DNA from: Epiperipatus broadwayi
Taxonomy: Eukaryota; Onychophora; Udeonychophora; Euonychophora; Peripatidae
NCBI GenBank assembly: GCA_028023455.1
Contig: JAQFVV010006342.1
Location: 2,375,001 to 2,439,000 of the forward strand
DNA: 64,000 bases
Direction: 5' to 3'
This document shows, piece by piece, positions 29,101-44,100 of this stretch; the first letter of the stretch is position 1, and the number at the start of each line of letters is the position of its first letter. The position numbers and the translations under genes were made by a program. Under the pieces are notes generated by a model. The model had not been told where the DNA came from. It saw only the letters and a program-made list of their open reading frames with translations, and did no database searches.

Positions 29101-32100
29101 ACTAAGTAGTAAAGGAATTTTATCATATTTACTATATCTCAACAAATTCAATATTGAAGTGAAAACGGTGCAAATAAATTGAATAAAAAATATTACTTCT
29201 TAAAAAGTGCAATTGAGACCATAAGACATATAGATGATGATGTTAATTTCTCATTTAACAACAAACAGTCACATATTAAAAATTATAACAATTTATTAAT
29301 TATAAAAAAATATTTAGACAAACATAATTATAATAAGTCTTCTGAAAAGATTGTAAATCATATTGGCTGTCATACTTAATAAAGACTTTCTACTTGAGTT
29401 ATAAATATCTACTAAAGTCATAAATATCCTTGTTTTATTAAATATGTAATGTGACAACATAACACTCCATTGGAGAAGGTTGTACAGTGTTTATTTAAAT
29501 CCTAAGCAATAAATACAGATAAGGTACAAGAATGTTTTATTGTATCCTTAAGTACACTAATAATAATAATTGTAATAACAACTTCTTCTTATACATATCA
29601 GACTCATTGCTTAATCCTCTCATCAATGAGTAAAGCATTTACCCAACTTCTATTATTATTCTTAAAATATATTACTTTAACGAGACCTGACCATCACAGG
29701 TGTTGGTGGCATGCCATACCTTTTAAGCTTGTATTAGGTCTAAAATTTTAACACCATATTATTAGAGGTTGACTGCAACTAAACAATAATATTTGTATTT
29801 AGCAAGGCCATGAGGATAATTCAATATACCATATACTCTTCATTAACTCTTATGAGCACCTCTTGGGCAAAATAAGAAGGGTAATCTTATACTTATTTAA
29901 TTGTCTATTCTGGATAACTTTTATTATAGAAAATATGAGAATAATTTAAGGTAGTATTTTTCAAAGTGGTTGATTTCTACTTTCAGGGGTCCATGTTAGC
30001 GACAAAAAAATATGGGGGTCTATGATATGTAAATGGGGGTCCACCCACTGAAATGATTATTTCAAGTGTTTTGTAAACTTTTAGGTAGATATTTTAAATT
30101 TGAAATAATTATACGAATAGATATGATAAGTTTTGGATTTTGTTATTATAATTCTTGCAAATCACAAAAATTACAATATAGCTTCTAAAAATAAAAATAA
30201 TAGTTTTTACAATGTTTTTTATTTTGAAAATATGAATTTTTTCTGCAGTATAGGCTTTTTCGTACCTGCACTTCTATATGTAATATATAGGGGGTTTGAA
30301 CTCAGACTTTCACACGACTGTCAACCATCCATGCTATCTTATATTGCTGATATACTTGATCACACACATGTCGAAAATTATTGAAAATTATAATTAACAT
30401 GAGATCACTGCCAACGTTACATTTTCTCAAATATAAAAAATATAATAACATTGATGCCATATTTAGCCTATGCCACAGAGAAAAGGAGGATCAAATCATT
30501 TCCTGTTTCAATGCAGTAAACTTTCCAGAACCTTTTTCCTGTGCATTGTATTTAAATAAAACAGGAATATACATTCACTCATACAACTATTCCAAATACA
30601 AACTTTTCAGAAATCTGCACTATTATATTTATACTCTGTGCACTATGGTATACAAGGGGCGTATTTATTTATAATAGTAACAGTAAAAGACATGCAAATA
30701 ATTTCAAAAATTTTAAACAATCTCTCCTTGACCTCACATATGGCAGATCTCCTTATGCTTATCTCTTATTTTCATCATTGTCATTAAATATTCCGGTTCT
30801 TTTACCAATTAATGCAAACACTTTTTTACCTATATACAATATAATCTCAATTAGTCATTTTATATAACTATGTATGTTTATGCGTAATTTGTTTTCTGAA
30901 TAAATTCCCTTTGAAACATAATTTGTTTCCTATTTAAAAATATAGGATATAAATGAGCACCTTTTTGTTTGCTAAAATGTTTTCATCATGATAAAATAAG
31001 AATTATAGCATTTTTGAGATATACCACTATAGAGGTGAGAGTTCTTTCATGTATTTTTACATTCATATTTGGTATTATATCAAATTATTGATACTTTTTA
31101 ACTAAAAGTTAAATCTTTATTTTATTGTTATGGATTCTTTATTTGTTGAAAAACAGAATTGGTGGTTTTAAATTTGTCTAATTTCTGATGCCTTGTCAGA
31201 AATTATTTTAATATTACATTCCATCTTTATTGATAACTTTGTTGCTTATGTTTCAGTTACACTTTTTGTTTTTTGACACAAAAGTCAACAATATGTATTA
31301 TATATTGACTTACTAATTATAAATTTATTTAAACGCACATTGATTACATAAGTAATATTTACTAAGGCTGTAACCTCAAGAATATGCTTTTCTTCCAAAG
31401 CGTAAGCTTGTGGTTAAGACCTGTAGAGGTCCCTACTATCACATTTTTACACGCATATTCTTGAGGTTACAGCCTTAGTAAATATGTCTTACTAATATAA
31501 ATATTAGAATCGTAGTTAAAAAAAAAAGTAGAATAATTAAGATAAAAAAAAATAATGACTTAAGGACAGTCTGACAATTCTTATAAAATATTATTAGAAT
31601 AATGAAATGTATAATGAATAAATAAAACAGATTACAGCTATCTATGACCTCTTCTTAATAATTTATAAGATGAATGAAAGAAAAAAAGCCAAAAAGTTTT
31701 TTATATACTAACCTTCCTCAGTCCCTAAAGTATGGTCTACATCGGGTCGATCAACTAAAACTGGATTTGATGCTCTGTGGCGCTTCCATCTTAGTTTGCT
31801 TAAAGATGTAAAGCTCCACCCACAGAGATCTCTTTCAAAGTCACATGATGAACCTTTAAAAAAACAAACACTATAAATCATAAAACAAAGAAGAAAGTCA
31901 AAGAGATTTTATACGTAATTTTTAAACATACCACATGACTTCTCATCCGTTGCATCCCCACAATCATCATTGAAGTTGCACCTCTGGCTAAAGGTGTAAC
32001 AGTTTTTATTGAAACAAGTATAGTTTCCTAACCCACAAGGAGTGTTGATAGGGGTGATTGCATCTAGGAAAAAAGTTATAAAGACATTATTTAAAAATTC

Positions 32101-35100
32101 CAGTTTCCTCTTTTATAATAGATAAAAAAATCCATAGCACAAATAGTTTTCCCCTCTTTATTCAATCACAAGAAAAAGATTATAATATCATTCATGTTTA
32201 TAAACAATAAATAACATGTGACCACTTATGTATTTTATTAGCGTGTTGAAACCAGTTGATGACATTGTTTCTAGGAAAATGCACATAAATATAATGTTAC
32301 CGGGCCCACCACCTTCTCTGTGAAAGAATAATAAGAATAATTGTATGGGTTAATGTAATTCATTTATTTTCCTTATTAATAAATTTACTGTAATTCTTTT
32401 TACAATTTCTTTTTGTCTCTGAATATAACTACGAGAAATTTTTTTACACTCAGACATTTTATCATATGGGTTAATGTTATTGCAAATATTGTATTTGGTT
32501 TGACTGCAGCCCTTTACATGGTATATTTATATGTGTTTGGATGGGATCAAAGCCATCACGCGGTTTCAACGTGCTAATAGAATAGCACCATTTATTTTTA
32601 CAATTATTTCACATAATTTAAAATTATTATTGGTAAAAATAATATTGAAAATTATTTAAAAAATTCCTAATGATTTTGATTAACAACTTGTAAAATGCTG
32701 ATCATTATGGAAAGATTATTTTTGGATGAATTATAGTGCGATTATTATTTTTTCATTTATTTGATTGAACATTGCTTAAAATTTTCTCATTAAAAGATTA
32801 TTTCTGGAAAAACAAATGACTTGTGTGAAATGTTCCAGAAAAAAAAAACTATAAAATGTTGAAAAAAAAACTTACAATTGATCAATATTGATCTAGCACA
32901 ATGTGAATGATTGAGATCTGAGTTAACTGATGAGTGTTGATTCACTGTAAAATACATCTTGGGATTGTTTGTCTTTTTCAAATATATTTACTCGTAATTT
33001 GAGTAAATATATGATGAAATTAAGCTACAGGTCAAAAAATTTCCATTACCATATCAGAATAATTTAACCATGACTCCTATATTAATCTAGATCTTAAATT
33101 TGATCAAAATGATTTTCAAATTGGAAATTCACCGATAAGAATAGTAATACTATCAAATATAATTATTGCAACAATAGCAATGATTATCAAAGTCAAATAA
33201 TATTTAAAGATAGCTTAAATATTTCCAATTTTATTTTTAGCCAGTAGAATCTCTCAAACCCTAGTACAACATCAGCTTTCCAACCTCTCACAACTATTAA
33301 ATCAGAAAAAAGTAATCTCAAATACTTTGGAAAAATGAAACAAATACTGGAGAATAGCCTTCATATGGATAATTGAGAATTTGATTTCCTTTGTATTTAT
33401 TTAATCGATTCTGCAATTGAAGAATTTTTCTTTGTTCATTCTATTTACAAATTGTATGGATGCTTTGAACAACTAGGCTTTGTTTTCAGCATATATGGTT
33501 ATATACTTGTGTGTCAAATATTATATAAATGCAAAAAAAATAAATAAATTGTCATACGATTTAATATTTATTAGGAACAAATATTTCCAAGGATAGTAAA
33601 TGAAAGTGAAATATTTCCAGAATAGTTTCAAGCTATAACCTTTCCTCAATGAGACAGTAGTTGCATTCACACATCTAGAAACTGCTTTACTTCTCTTTTA
33701 CCATCCAAACTAATAATGTGAGATTAAACACCTAAAATTTTATTTTGTAGTTTAAAACCACACTTGTTAGAGAGGAGTCTATAACCCAGATTCTTGTAAA
33801 TTATGATGCAAACATGTTACCATAAGATTTGAAGAAGATTTGGAAAGAAACTTAACCAAAATAATATTAGATTCTGCTTAAAACTTGTTCCTATTGCTAA
33901 TATTCTTATAGAATACTTTCTGACTAATTATCATATCCTTTAAATTTTTACTTCAAAGACAGAAATACTGCTACTGCTACTGACTGTCACACCGTAGCCC
34001 ATTGCCCAGTCACACATGGGAAATGCTGTAATAAATTAAGACTTGTAAAACTTTTCATTCTTCTGCCTTAATTGATTTTTGGTCTGCATTACAGCCTTTA
34101 TGTGCTTAACCAATAATCATGATTTGTAATAGAAATTTTACTGCACTGAAACTAAAATAAATGTCATGATGCATCAATATATCTGAGATTTGTTATATTT
34201 TCCTGTGGTAATAAGTCAAATAGTCAAAACTGTTTCTGTCTTTTATCAAAATCTGTCAAAAAGTAATGATTTATCATGCCACATTATTTAAAATTCCACA
34301 TGTTCAATGACTTAATGTCTTCATACTTTAGTGCATCTGAAAGTCAAAATCTATGGATTACAGCTTGTTGTTATTTAAAGTGCTCGAACTTCTTATGAAT
34401 TCTGAAGTAATAAACCATTTGATTAATATTTTTCTAATGAAAAGATTATCTTTTTGTCCGAAACTAATATTTTGTTAGAATATCAGTTTATATTCTTCCA
34501 AGAATTTAGAGAATACTTATGTCAATCTTAACTGGTTTGAATACTTCGATGATACCCTACAATTATGTACTTACCAAACTTTTTTATCTAGTGAAAGCAA
34601 TTTGCAAAAGAATACAGCTATTATTCTAGAGTATAATCTTAGCTTGCCATATAAAACACATATGATTTATACACTAAATAAGTAATATTCTTATTTTGAA
34701 AAAGTTCAAGAAGACTTATAGATCTAGATGGTAAAAGAAATAATTCTAAAATTTGTATGCTTTCTCTAAGAGCTATAGTAAACTATTTCTAGCTATCTAA
34801 TTTGTAAAATATCTTGCAAGCTAAAAACAAATTGTTCCTTGTTACACCATTCATGCTGATTAACAGGTAATACCTTGATAAACATCATACTTATTGTAAT
34901 GTCCTTGTTTGATACTATGCTGATACAAGATGAATCCCTGTGGAGCATCATGCTGATAATAGCCATGTCTTTGTGGAAAAATATGCTAATAATTTGTGGA
35001 ACAGCATGCTGAAAATAAAAGGTATATCCTTGTTGCATATTATGCAAAAACTGGTGTGTCCTTGTGAAATACTATGCTAATATCAAAGTATATTTTTATG

Positions 35101-38100
35101 GAATATCATGTTCATAACAGATGTATGTCCTTGTTGAAACATCATATTGATAACAGATATGTGTCCTTGTTCAACATTATCCTGAGAACAGATATGTTCT
35201 TTTTGAACATGCTGAAAACAGGCTTGCCCTTGTTGAACAATATACTTATACCTTATGAAACTACACATTAACAGATGTGCACTTGTTATTATACTGATAA
35301 CAACTGTCTTTTTGTGGAGCATCATGTTAATAATTAGGTGCACGTTCCTGTTGAATATCAAGCAGATAACAAGTGAGTCTTTGTTGAATGTTATGGTAAT
35401 AAAAGATGTATGCTGATCATTTAGATGAAGATCACTTTACAGATAAACTTGAAACAGGCAAAACTCACTATACGTTTTGCCATACACAGCAAGCTAGAGT
35501 AATCAATGGTTACCAGAAGGCTTATGCATAAAATACCCCAACTAGTGCCTACTCATCCAATATCCCCAGACTAGTTTCTGACTTGTAGCCTTCATCAGTG
35601 AGGAGCCTTGGATCTGAGAGCACTGCACCTAGATCTTAGGATTTAATGCAATGCTCTAGCAGCCATCTTTTATCTCCATTTAACTACAAAACTATAAGTC
35701 TTAAATTGAAAACACCTTAATATTTTCAATCCAAGCTCATTAGCTTATATAGTCATATAGGTCTAAACTCAGTTCAGTACCTATTCATATTGGTGTCTTT
35801 GGTACTTTAATAACCATAGCCACCATTATCCTATTAGGCAGGATTGGTTTTAAGTCAATAAACATCACATGATCACCATAATGAGTTTTCCTGTTTTAAC
35901 AACAGTTATAAGTGAGCATAAAAAATGGTGATTACGTGATGTTTATTGGCTTAAAACCAATCCTGCCTAATAGGATAGTGATGGCTATGGTTATTAAAGA
36001 GCCAAAAACACCAAAATGAATATGTACTGAACTGAGTTCAGACCTATATGACTATATAAGCTAATGAGCTTCGATTGAAAATATTAAGCTGTTTTCAATT
36101 TAAGACTCATAGTTTTGTAGTTAAGTGGAGATAAAAGGTGGCTGCTAGAGGATTGCCTTAGATCCTAAGATCGAGGTGCAGTGCTCTCAGATCCAAAGCT
36201 CCTCACTATTGAAGGCCACAAGCCAGAAACTAGTCTGGGGATATTGGATGAGTAGGCACTAGATGGTGATTTTATGCACAAGCATTCTGGAATCCATTGA
36301 TTACTCTAGCTTGCTGTGTGTGGCAATATGCATAATGAGTTTCACCTGTTTTAGCAACAGTTATAAGCAAGCATAAGAAATATGGTGATCATGTGATGTT
36401 TATTGGCAGATAAACTTATCACTACTGAAAATTTGTCATGGAGTGAGATCAATAATTTTAAAAATCAGATTATTAAACTCAATATCTAAATATACAATCT
36501 CAACTCAGTCCTATCTTTAGCTGTTTCAAGTATCACTGTCTTTTAATATTAGAATTTGAAAATATATAATTATCTGATACCTTGATAGTCTCTATAACTG
36601 CATATCAAAACAATATTTCAACATTCTAAAAGAAACATTATTCCTATTCAGGACATGAAATCTTGGTTGAAAAACGGCCCTCTTTCTTGAAATTAAACTC
36701 CAATTTATTATTTCAATTTGCTGAAAATAATGTTTATTAGTGATTCACACTAAATATCCTATTGCTATCCAATAAAGGTGACTTTGATTTTATACGTTAT
36801 ACAAACTTTGCTCTGCTTGCTTCAGTGTAGTGATAAGGTGTCGTACCAGAGTACAAGATCCTGAATCAATTCTAGATCTGGCTCTGCTGGAATTTCAACC
36901 TACGAACTCTTGAGTAATAAAGTCATTCGATTATTTACTTATACATCCTTTCAGACCAGCTGATTCCAGATAAATTGCTTCTGGCAGATTTACTATAGAT
37001 GGCACTGAGCAGAAAACTTCTCATGTTTTATTATATATTATGTAAGATAAAAAAATGATTTGTTATTATATTTAATTAAAATTTACTGAACGGAAACTAT
37101 TACAGTCACTTTGCAGATCAACCTCTAAATGGAATAAAATATAGATACTTTTTCTGAACATTCACTTTTGATACAGTCTTGACAATTTTCTGGTAAGCAA
37201 AGGAATCAAAATTTATTCCCATCATTTCCTGTTGAACAATGCAGAGAATTATTCAACAAGTTAATTGTGACGAAAACTATTACATATTGTATTATTTGAT
37301 AATGTAAATCAGTTTTTCTAATGTGAAGGTTAGTTAATCTTATTACAGACTTTAAAACTGCTTTGATTTACACTGTTATAGAATTTAATCTGAGAAATTA
37401 TGAGGATGAATTACATTGTTGGCATTACAGTCTCTGGACAAGTTTTCTTTTGGCAAACTATTATAAGTTTAGAGTAAGATATTAAATCATCCATCATATT
37501 TTTTTAAATTCTTAAATATGCCTAAATTACTGCTGAGTGCTCAGTTAATAACAATAATATGTGTTGATTACTACACACACAGTTAAGAAACTCTACACAT
37601 TATAAAGTTGTATATCAAATAGCTTACATATTAAGTGTTTAACATGTAATAATTAATGTTGGAAAGTTTAATCAGAAGAAAAAGTATAATTGAAAATTGT
37701 TAGATTAAAAAAACCCTAATAACTTGGAAAAAATAAAAAATTAATTAATAAAAGTAATTAATGGTTTCTAATGAAGTTGACTAAAATTATTAAATATAGA
37801 TGGATATTCTTTGGAGATTGAGATAACTCCAAGAAGATCTCAAACTATTAAAAAAATAATTAAAAGAGGTTAACATATCAAGCAAGAAGAAACTAAAAGC
37901 AAGAAATATCTGTACAGACATCAATAACCATTGACCTTCCACCTGAAAGTTACAATTGGAGTCTTGGGATGCTAAAAAATCTGCAAATAAATAACTTGTA
38001 AGTAGTTGATTCTATTTTTTAAAAAAATGTTATAAGTTAAATATCTGTGAACAGGCAAAAACTCTCCATATAATAATGCCACCTTGTGCTAACCAGAGTA

Positions 38101-41100
38101 ATCAATAGATGCCAGAAGGCTTGTGCATAAAATCCCTATGTAGTGCCTACTCATCCAATATCCACAGATTAGTTTCTGGCTTGTGGCCTTCATCAGTGAG
38201 GAGCCTTGGATCTGAGAGCATGAATAGGCACTAGATAGGGATTTTATGCACAAGCCTTCCGGCATCCATTGATTACTCTGGTTAGCACAAGGTGGCACTA
38301 CTATATGGAGAGTTTTTGCCTGTTTACTAGCAGTTATGTGCTCGCATGAGATGGTGATCATGTGATGTTAAATATCTGAGCCAAATTCCCATTTAGCTAG
38401 TTATTAATATTTTTTAATTAAATATTTATATTAATCTATTTTGCTCTAGTGCCCTTTTTATTAATTTATATTTTAGTTTGCACTCATAACTGCATTTTAT
38501 TTGAGAAGTTTAGACATAGCCCAACTTGATATATCTTAGTAATCATTATGTACTAAACCATGGCAATTTATTAGTGTATCTCTTTTATGTTCACGTCTTT
38601 TATATGCTTTATTGCTCATCAAAAACAATTTCTCTTCAGTCCAACAAACTAAATTTTTACTGGATGTATTTGATATTAAATTATCTTTTCTGTTTGCTTA
38701 ACATTGCATAGACTTACTAAATGCTTTTATATAAATAGATCAGTGTTTATGATCTGGGAGTCTCTACAGTTTTATATTTTTTTCCTGCATGTTAAAAATC
38801 AGATTTTTTGTGTATATAATATTTCTCAAAATGCAATTTCTCAATTGGTGAGAGTTGAAGCAGGGAGAATTTGACCATTTAATTTTTGGTACTGAATCTA
38901 TGAACATATAATGAAGACTGATGTGGTTATGAATATGCAATCAATAATGATAATCATAATTAATTTTAAATATGTTTAGAAACTAAATTACATTATTAAT
39001 TTATATAAAATTTAATTGATTAATAAGCTTCTCATTAATAACAAGAACTTAGTATCAAAAAGTTTATTCTTCTTATGACATTTAAAAGAGTCAGAAAAGT
39101 TTGGAAGAAATAACTATAATGCCATCTAGAATACGTCAACCACACAAGATTATCATTTATGTAACTAATGAATTGCTTGGCACAATTTAGTACAGACAAA
39201 GAATAGCAGACCTAAGATGTAAAAAATCAAGCATCAATTAGAAAATGAGTAAAGTTAAAAAAAGTCCTTGTTTGACCATCTGGGATAAATCTGTTGTATT
39301 CCACCTGTTACTATGACATCTGGTCTTCATAAGATCCTCCAAGCAACTGATCCACAATAATATTATTTCATTATAATAATCAAATTTAAATATAAAAACA
39401 AAAAGTATCCTACAAAATATTGATTAAAAGTATTAAATGCATACTTGAAACTCGTTCACAATCTACAGAAAGTGAAATATCATCAATGGCAATATCTCCA
39501 AATGGTCCCCCTACAGTAGCCTCTATAACAGCCTAAAAAAAAATTATAATGAAATGTATAATTTGAACATATATTTTTATGTCTAATAAAAATAAATATC
39601 AATTTTTACCTGAAAATCATCAGATGAGATTGCTAAAAGAGTTACTTGAAGTTCTTGCCAAAATTCACCTTGGTCACCAACAATTTTATGTTTAAGGAAT
39701 TTGGAAGATTTTGTCTGAATGTAAACTGAGAGAGTGCCAATATCCTTACCATACATATGGTAAAAAAGTCTTAACTGAAAAATACAAAAAAAAAAAACCA
39801 TAACATGTATTAAAATAAAAACATCTAATTTATTAAAATCAAAGTGAAAAGCTGACAATAATAATGTAAAATAATTATATATATTGTAACCAGACGCATG
39901 ACTTAACCCCACTCTTGGTTGGTTTTATTTCATAATGAGCATATTGCAGGAAGGAACTATCAATTGGCATTCCCCAATACAGACATCACCCCTTCCATAA
40001 AACAATATTTCCTGCTCATCAGAGGATGTAGCACCATAGAGACTGAAAGCATCTAGAAATTTATGTGTTTAGTTTCCCAAACAGCACCACTAGAGTTCCA
40101 TCTCACTACAATCTTACTTACCATCGTCTGGCTATGCTGGACATAGTTCAGGAGGCACGAGATTCTTGTGAGCAAGATGCAATGGATAACTAGTGATGCA
40201 AAAAATGGAACTGAACAACCAAAATTAATTTTTAATAACAAAAATTTTATTAACAATAATTATTGATATCCTTCCAATAGAGTTCATCATATGTATCAAA
40301 TGAAAGCTAATTTCAGTTTATCGTATGAAGAAGTCAAAAAGCCTTTTATCAAGTATACATATACATAGGTTTTATCACTTTATTCAAATGTCATTTATTC
40401 AGATATGTATGTAAGCCTTTATAATTCATCATTTAATTATTTTAATATATAGCACTTCCAGGTTTATAGATATTTATTATTCAGTTAAACATAGACATAT
40501 ATTTTTATATTGATTTTAAATGGAATGCATAATTATTTCATTTGCATCACTCCGAGTCAATTTATTATATTTTGTAATACGGCTATGATTATGAGGGCTT
40601 GAACCTTGAAAGCGCTTAGCCTTTTAATGAATAGATATTAAAATAAGATATATTTGCTTTATTTGTTTTTAGCTTTATGTGCTTGTGCGTGTTAGCGCAT
40701 TTTATATATTTTGATTCATAATTAGCCACAAAGTATAAACTATTTGCTTATTTCACTTTATCCAGATGTGGATTATTCAGCTATCAATTTAAACATTTAC
40801 AAATCATCATCATTTAATTATTCTAAAATATAGCATTTCCAGGTTTATAGATATTTATTATTTAGCCAAATATAGACATATATTTTTATATAGATTTTAT
40901 CACTTTATCAAGATGTGGATTATTAAGGTAAGCATTTAAACATTTATAAATCATCATTTAATTATTATAATATATAGCACTTCCGGTTTATAAATATTTA
41001 TTATTCAGTCAAATATCGATGTATATTTTTACATAGATTTTATCACTTTATCCAGATGTGGATTATTCAGGTACAAATCTAAACATTTATAAATCATCAT

Positions 41101-44100
41101 CATTTAATTATTCTAATATATAGCACTTCCAGATTTATAGATATTTATTATTCAGTCAGACATAGACGTATATCTTTACATAGATTTTATCACATTATCC
41201 AGATGTGGATTATTCAGGTGTCCATCTAAACAATCATAAATCATCATCATTTAATTATTCTAATATGTATCACTTTCAGGTTTATAGATATTTATTATTT
41301 AATCAGACATAAACGTATATTTTTACATAGATTTTATCACTTTATCCAGATGTGGATTATTCAGGTATACATATAAGCCTTTATAATTCATTGTCATTTA
41401 ATTATTCTAATAAATAACAGTTTCATGTTTGTGTATTTTTATTACTCAATCAAACACAGATGTATAATTTTACATATAAGTTTTTTATCAGCAACATTTA
41501 TAATTTTGAACATAGAATGCAATTAATGTTTTCATATTATTTCATTAATTTTCTATTGTAAACTTATTATAGAATTAATAATTGAAAGGCAAACATTATT
41601 ACCATTATAGAATTAATAATTGAATTATTTTCTAATGCTTAACTTTTAACTAAGGTCTTCATTTATTGCTGTTTTCTCTAAATAACGGGGGGGGGGTCTT
41701 GAATCTAAATGGCACTGAAGGCTTGGACGAGGCTTACTTCATGATAGTGGAAAAGTGGGCTAACTGCCCATGTTAAACTGATTCTTCATGGGGCTGCTTG
41801 ATGGTTCAATTCACTTTTCTAATAATAATCTCACCCAAAAAAAATTTGTCTTCTAATCTGAATTCTCCAACTTATTTATACCTTTTTTCTTTATCAGAAT
41901 GAGCTGAAAAGCAGTAAAGAGATTTTTATTCAAATGATCTTGTTTTTTTCATTTGAATTTATTTTAATAAAGAAAAATTTATACTTCTTTAATTGCAAAT
42001 ACAAGCATATTTGCTTTTCTTTTTTCATTTTAAAAAGTTTGTTTTCTTTTTACTTTGATCAAATTGTTATTGTTAATTGCGGTCAAATTTCATTATTTCT
42101 TCCTTTTCTTTAAAATATTTAGTATAATTAGTTGTTTTTTTTTGTTTTTTTTTAAAAAATTGCTAGTCTGACTTAAAATACTATGTCATTTTAATTGGGG
42201 TAAAGGGGCTTCAAAACATATACATGAAACAGTGAGACTGTTTCATTACCCCCCCCCCCCAAGTTTTTTGGATGAAATTGCCTGGAAACACAATTTCATT
42301 CCATCAATATAACTTTTATTATTCATTATTATTATTTTCTTTTTATCATTTCTTCTTGACCTTAGAAAGATGCTGATGAAATAAGTAAGATGAGGGGGAA
42401 GTGAATATGTGACCTGTACCCTCCAATGTCAGGATGAGCAGACGGCTAAGCATGGACTACCAGAACACAAGGCCCCATGAAATTGTGAGAAAATACCTTT
42501 TTTAAGGTCTGCCCCTTCTAAGTACCTAGACAGATCATTCACAAGTAGTATCCAGAAAAAAAAATCAAGCATTAAGCCAGCCCTGCTCATCTCTGGTGAG
42601 TCTTAGGGGCTATAGATGAGGATTTATTCATGAAATCAAGGCCTATTCATGAGACCTACATATATACCCTGAGCTCAATATCTAGGTCTAGACAGTGCCG
42701 AGCATATATTTCAGAGCAACATAAATCCAATGCATCCAAGCAGTCCCACTCAATCATCCACCCACTTCAACATGAAAGACACATATTCACGTATCACTAC
42801 ATCTCACAAACTTCTTCAATCAGCTACCTGTGCTTCATTGTTCAGGATTATAGCTGCATCCTGGCTTGGGAGACTGAGGATCATGATCACTTCTCCTATA
42901 AGACTCTTTTGTGTTATGTGGTGATGTGCTTCTATTTTGTCCTATTTTGGTCATTTTTCAGGCCATACATCTTCATGGTGGCTTGTGTTACTACCCACCT
43001 TTCTTCGCAGGTCACCATCACTATTTGATCTTTTTATTACCGGGGTCTGGTATGGGCTATGTATGCTGCCTATATCTTCTCTGCCTAGTCTTCCATAGTG
43101 GTACTCCATTTCTTTGGTGATGATAACATGGTGGTGAGTCATAGTTGCTATATTTTCTTGGAGGCAATTTACTCTTGTAACTGATGGCTCCTACCCTTGG
43201 ACCATCATCTCTTCTATAGAGAGGTTTATTTGGAAACTTGGATCCTCCTCCTCCTCTTTATTGATGTGCGACAGTTATCATATGTGGTTAACAGTTCAGC
43301 AACCTGTTCAATAGATTGACGATCTGTTCTGATCAGCATCCTCTCTACATAAGTTGGGAAGCTGTGGCGGATCAACCTAATAATCTGGAGTTCTGATAGG
43401 GGGTTATGGGTGGGGGCTTTCATCTCCCCCCTTTTTTTTAGGAAGGGTACATAAGGCTCTCCAGGTGGGCATTTTTCCTGAGACACCTTGTATTTAATAC
43501 CCTTTTAACAATCATCCCTCCAGTAACAGCTTGTTAGTGCCAATTTGAAATCTTTAAAATTTGTAGACTAACTAAATAGGAAGTCCCACCATGCCTGTGC
43601 TGCACCCTGAAGATGGCTACAAGCTATTGCCAGTTTCGCCTCTTCTGTCAAGGCATTTATGCTGAAGTACCTCTCCAGACTTTTGAGGTACTCAATGGGT
43701 GCTTCTTTATAGCTCCCAGAAAAAGTTCATATTTTGAGGAACTGATTCACTATTCCAGGCATCTGGTTGGCTATAGGGACTTCATGATTATATCTTTCTT
43801 CTTAAATTTCTTAAGGGACTGTTTCTGTCTGTTCTTTTATTTGCAATCCACCTGCTTTTGCATGGATTCCTGGATTATTATCATTTTCATATCCAAGGCT
43901 TTGCACATTTGGGTCATCTTGACTTCTTGCTCAACTAGTGACCCTATGCCTTCATCCATAACTTCCTTCTTAAATTTTTAATATTCCATATGTAATTTAA
44001 TTTCATTATCTTACTGATTTTTTCATTCTGGCTTTCACTTGCCTCCATAATTTGTTTTTCTATTCTTTCACTTAGTTTTATTTGCTTCTATTCTTTGGTT

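Noticed and set aside
34793-35361. Open frames on both strands with repeating HKDMAIISMM-like sequence
   Set aside because: They arise from the minisatellite; both strands are open for compositional reasons.
36832-36915. tRNA gene or SINE
   Set aside because: Box B is poor (GGTTGAAATTCC) and no cloverleaf or tail could be drawn; kept only as a weak remark.
42246-42260. C-run as a sequencing artefact
   Set aside because: It sits exactly at the LTR boundary and reads as the polypurine tract on the element's coding strand, so it is better explained as a real element signal, though its exact length may be unreliable.
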